32,445 bases of DNA from NCBI GenBank assembly GCA_009693865.1, contig SHWL01000033.1, forward strand, positions 1 to 32,445, given 5' to 3'. The notes below the pieces were generated by a model. That model had not been told where the DNA came from. It did not search any database and saw nothing but the letters and a program-made list of their open reading frames with translations. Position 1 is the first letter of the stretch; every line of letters starts with the position of its first letter. Of this stretch, positions 30,448 to 32,445 are shown one piece after another. The DNA comes from Acetobacteraceae bacterium. Its GTDB lineage: Bacteria; Pseudomonadota; Alphaproteobacteria; Acetobacterales; Acetobacteraceae. Both the position numbers and the translations under genes were made by a program.

Positions 30448-31302
30448 TCAGGTCAGAAACTTCTCCGTCCAGGACTTGTAATCGCCCGCGCGGGTGACTT
30501 TCGCCATGCGCTCGGCCGACGCGATCCCCTTCAGATCGGACGGATTCGTCCCATCCCGCAACGCCTTCAACGTTTCGTAGACCGCCTGCACCGAGGCCGA
30601 AAACGGCTGATGCCCTTGCAGCGCGATTCGCACGCCCATGCTGCCCATATAGGCCTTGTCCCAACCGGCGACGCCACCACCCAGCATGATGGGGATTTTA
30701 AGTTCGCCCTTGAGGGCTTCAAGGAGTTCCTTGGTGACGCCGCCCGCGAAGAACATCGCGTCGACGCCTTCCTTCTCATAAGCCTTCGCCCGCGTCAGAG
30801 CGTCGCGCCAGTCATTGATCGCGGCGGCGCTGGTGCGGCCGATGATCGTCAGCGACTTATCCTCGCGCGCGGCCAAAGCGGCGCGCATCTTGCCAATCCC
30901 TTCGTCGAGCGAAATCAGCTGCGGCTTCGGTTCGCGGAAGGAGCGTGGCAGAACGGTGTCCTCGATCATGATGCCCGCGACACCCGCGGTTTCCAGCTCC
31001 TGGATGGTGCGCATCACATTCAATGCATTGCCATAACCATGATCCGCATCGACCATCAGCGGCAACTTCCCTGCCCGGTTGATCCGATACGCCTGGGCCG
31101 CGAATTCCGTCAGAGTCAGCACGATCAGGTCCGGCGCGCCAAGCACGGAGAAGGACCCAATCGAGCCGGCGAACATCCCGACCTCGAAGCCGAGTTCCTC
31201 GGCGATGCGGGCGGAGATCGCGTCGAAGACGGATCCCGGATGGATGCATTCGTTGCCGGCGATCGTGGCCCGGTAACGTTCGCGGCGGTCTGTCCAGTGC
31301 AT
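30448..31302 (-). CDS. PEP mutase/isocitrate lyase family protein (oxaloacetate decarboxylase-like)
   Basis: A 284-residue TIM-barrel enzyme starting MHWTDRRERYRATIAGNE, with GGGAGAGAAC upstream; the frame before it is not conserved. The metal-binding motif is DADHGYGN at residues 85-92. IMIEDTVLPRSF and IIGRTSAA are also visible. The isocitrate lyase KKCGH motif is absent, so C-C bond cleavage of isocitrate is unlikely. The layout is closest to the PA4872-type oxaloacetate decarboxylase subgroup. Alternatives are a methylisocitrate-lyase-like or phosphonate enzyme. It converges with the acyl-CoA dehydrogenase pair. Confidence 0.87.
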   Translation of the reverse strand: MHWTDRRERYRATIAGNECIHPGSVFDAISARIAEELGFEVGMFAGSIGSFSVLGAPDLIVLTLTEFAAQAYRINRAGKLPLMVDADHGYGNALNVMRTIQELETAGVAGIMIEDTVLPRSFREPKPQLISLDEGIGKMRAALAAREDKSLTIIGRTSAAAINDWRDALTRAKAYEKEGVDAMFFAGGVTKELLEALKGELKIPIMLGGGVAGWDKAYMGSMGVRIALQGHQPFSASVQAVYETLKALRDGTNPSDLKGIASAERMAKVTRAGDYKSWTEKFLT

Positions 31303-31470
31303 GGTGTTCTCTCCCTTGGGGTTGGGCGAAGGGTAGCCGCGGCGGGGGGCGGTGGGAAGGGTGACGTTCCGCCCGATTTCGCGCCCGGCGTTAACCTTCC
31401 GTTTTCCAATCGCCGGTATGAAGAAGGCCCATGACGAGCAGCCCAAGATTTATCAAAAAAGGTATTGCCT

Positions 31471-31863
31471 GTGGCCTCCTGGGTGATAAGATGCTTCCGT
31501 AATGCGCGGGATAATGTGTTTGAAAGAGAGTATCGCGAGCAGCCGCCAGCGGCGCGCGCGGAATTCAGGGCGACTCTGAACGGGCTCCGGGGTCAGCTAT
31601 CTATTATCGGATGGTGCCGCCCGAACGGTTTCGATCGTCTTGGCGGCCATTACCGGGCATTGGGGAAGCTCCGCTTCAAGGTCCGGAACGTGCAGCACCG
31701 GCCGCTCGGTTTTTTCGGCCCAGGAGGCAGGACATTCACGTTATTGGTGTGGGCGACAGAACGCGATGGTAAATTCGATCCACCCGGTATCCGCGACACG
31801 GCTTTGCGCCGCATGAATTTGGTTCTGGAAGATCCATCGAGGGCACATGAGCTTGATTTCTGA
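31471..31863 (+). CDS. HigB/Gp49-like toxin
   Basis: About 130 residues. GTG at 31471 is preferred since AAGG precedes it by about 8 nt; an in-frame TTG is 6 nt upstream. The RelE-fold core is visible: LRGQLSIIGWCRPNGFDRL, GHYRALGKLRFKVRNVQHRP and RTFTLLVWATERDGKFDPPG, then a helix DTALRRMNLVLED. This pattern fits phage-derived Gp49/HigB-like mRNA interferases. The toxin precedes the antitoxin, as in higBA, and overlaps it by 17 bp. Activity is expected but unproven. Confidence 0.78.
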   Translation: MASWVIRCFRNARDNVFEREYREQPPAARAEFRATLNGLRGQLSIIGWCRPNGFDRLGGHYRALGKLRFKVRNVQHRPLGFFGPGGRTFTLLVWATERDGKFDPPGIRDTALRRMNLVLEDPSRAHELDF

Positions 31864-32311
31864 AAAATTCGCCGATGAACTTTGCGAAAAGGAGATGCGG
31901 GACGCATATCTCGCGGCGCAGATCCGTACGAAGTTGACCGCTCAAATAAGGGCGCTTCGCGACCAGCGGGTGTGGTCGCAGGGAGCGTTGGCGCGGTACC
32001 TGGGAAAGCCGCAAAGCAATGTATCCCGGTTGGAAAATCGCGAGTACGGGAACTTTACTCTGAAGACGCTGCTTGAGTTGGCGTCGGCATTCGACGTTGG
32101 TCTCGTCGTCGAGTTCGTTCCCTATGACGAATTTATCAGACGAACGGAGGATCTACGGCCAGAGACGCTGAAAGTGCGAAGCTTTTCCCGGAGCGATTTA
32201 GGGAAACCAGATGACGAGCCGGGCCTCGCCATTGTGCCTCAGGCAGAAGCGCGTACTCAAGGGGTCAAAGCACGGCGGCGGCATGTTCTCACCCCTGGAG
32301 CCTGTCCGTAA
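31847..32311 (+). CDS. HTH (XRE) antitoxin, 3' end altered by IS insertion
   Basis: A 154-residue product. The helix-turn-helix is at about residues 43-75 (WSQGALARYLGKPQSNVSRL, NREYGNFTLKTLLELASAFD), followed by LVVEFVPYDEFIRRTEDL as in HigA-like antitoxins. The last residues (LTPGACP and the TAA stop) are read from sequence that looks like the left end of an IS256-like element (from about 32297), so the natural C-terminus is missing. The DNA-binding part is intact, so autoregulation may persist. Its start overlaps the toxin gene end. Confidence 0.85.
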   Translation: MSLISEKFADELCEKEMRDAYLAAQIRTKLTAQIRALRDQRVWSQGALARYLGKPQSNVSRLENREYGNFTLKTLLELASAFDVGLVVEFVPYDEFIRRTEDLRPETLKVRSFSRSDLGKPDDEPGLAIVPQAEARTQGVKARRRHVLTPGACP

Positions 32312-32445
32312 TTCTGTGTGCGGGGCATAACCAACGCCAAGGAGGCGTATTATGCCAGTCCGATCCAAAAAGCTGGAGCGCGCCGTCGCGAAGCTCCCCT
32401 CGATCCCCAAGGAGCTGGTCGCTCAGTTCCTGACCGGCCCGATGA
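32297..32445 (+). mobile_element. IS256-like element, left end, cut by window edge
   Basis: The sequence CCTGTCCGTAATTCTGTGTG at 32301-32320 resembles the terminal inverted repeats of IS256-family elements and lies 32 bp before a transposase-like start. The exact first base cannot be fixed without the right end. The element carries the stop codon now used by the upstream antitoxin gene. Confidence 0.5.
32352..32445 (+). CDS. transposase N-terminus, IS256-like (partial)
   Basis: The ATG at 32352 has AAGGAGG 6 nt upstream. The 31 visible residues read MPVRSKKLERAVAKLPSIPK then ELVAQFLTGPM, resembling the start of IS256-family transposases, where an IPKELLDQLL-like segment precedes the catalytic DDE domain. 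The frame is open to the window end. With so few residues the family call rests largely on this segment and on the terminal repeat-like sequence just upstream. Confidence 0.55.
   Translation, partial: MPVRSKKLERAVAKLPSIPKELVAQFLTGPM

Noticed and set aside
1-32445. CRISPR array, rRNA genes, prophage modules
   Set aside because: No regularly spaced repeats, no rRNA-like stretches, and no phage structural or integrase genes were seen.

Overview
The window is GC-rich DNA that looks alphaproteobacterial, most likely Rhodospirillales/Acetobacteraceae-like. The evidence is strong GC bias at third codon positions, alphaproteobacterial-looking proteins (tandem CYP153-type P450s, a PimC/PimD-like acyl-CoA dehydrogenase pair, ComF next to an NDUFAF5-like methyltransferase) and a FixK/FNR-type box. 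This placement rests on protein resemblance only; no rRNA or marker phylogeny was possible.

Left region (1-8.8 kb) is an accessory, decaying zone. A di-heme peroxidase gene is interrupted by a short inverted-repeat element exactly in its first CxxCH motif, and a truncated EAL-domain remnant with an internal stop follows it. Then come tRNA-Gly(UCC), a VOC protein with an acyl-CoA-dehydrogenase-fold oxidoreductase, and an AbrB/RelE-type toxin-antitoxin pair whose toxin lacks a normal start. A prlF-yhaV-like pair is ruined by a deletion and by a second, unrelated 103-bp element with perfect 18-bp ends and a 9-bp target duplication. A D-lactate/glycolate oxidase-type gene is followed by a low-GC pair of unrecognised genes and then a decayed second copy of the oxidase 3' end. 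An AbrB-Doc toxin-antitoxin pair closes the region.

Middle region (8.8-24.6 kb): a minus-strand unit of two tandem CYP153-like P450s and an alpha/beta hydrolase is divergent from dapF. Next is a 52-residue membrane protein not picked up as an obvious gene, preceded by a FixK/FNR-type box. A comF gene overlaps a four-domain rhodanese protein in which only one domain keeps a catalytic cysteine. An NDUFAF5-like methyltransferase and a class II Fic protein follow. A liv-type ABC operon (H-M-G-F) without a binding protein is followed by an MFS gene. A 26-residue hydrophobic ORF with a near-perfect ribosome-binding site lies beside a strong hairpin, and then comes a methyltransferase/PhyH dioxygenase pair with a 4-bp overlap.

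Right region (24.6-32.4 kb): a structured leader or small RNA ends in an intrinsic terminator ahead of an SDR and a D-2-hydroxyacid dehydrogenase. A 35-bp-arm inverted repeat follows, then an AhpD/CMD-like protein, msrA, two adjacent acyl-CoA dehydrogenases, a strong palindrome between convergent genes, and a PEP-mutase/isocitrate-lyase-family protein. The window ends with a HigBA-like pair whose antitoxin gene runs into the left end of an IS256-like element, cut by the window edge.

Overall theme: carboxylic-acid, fatty-acid and hydrocarbon catabolism genes, interspersed with five toxin-antitoxin loci plus one standalone Fic gene (several decayed) and small mobile elements.
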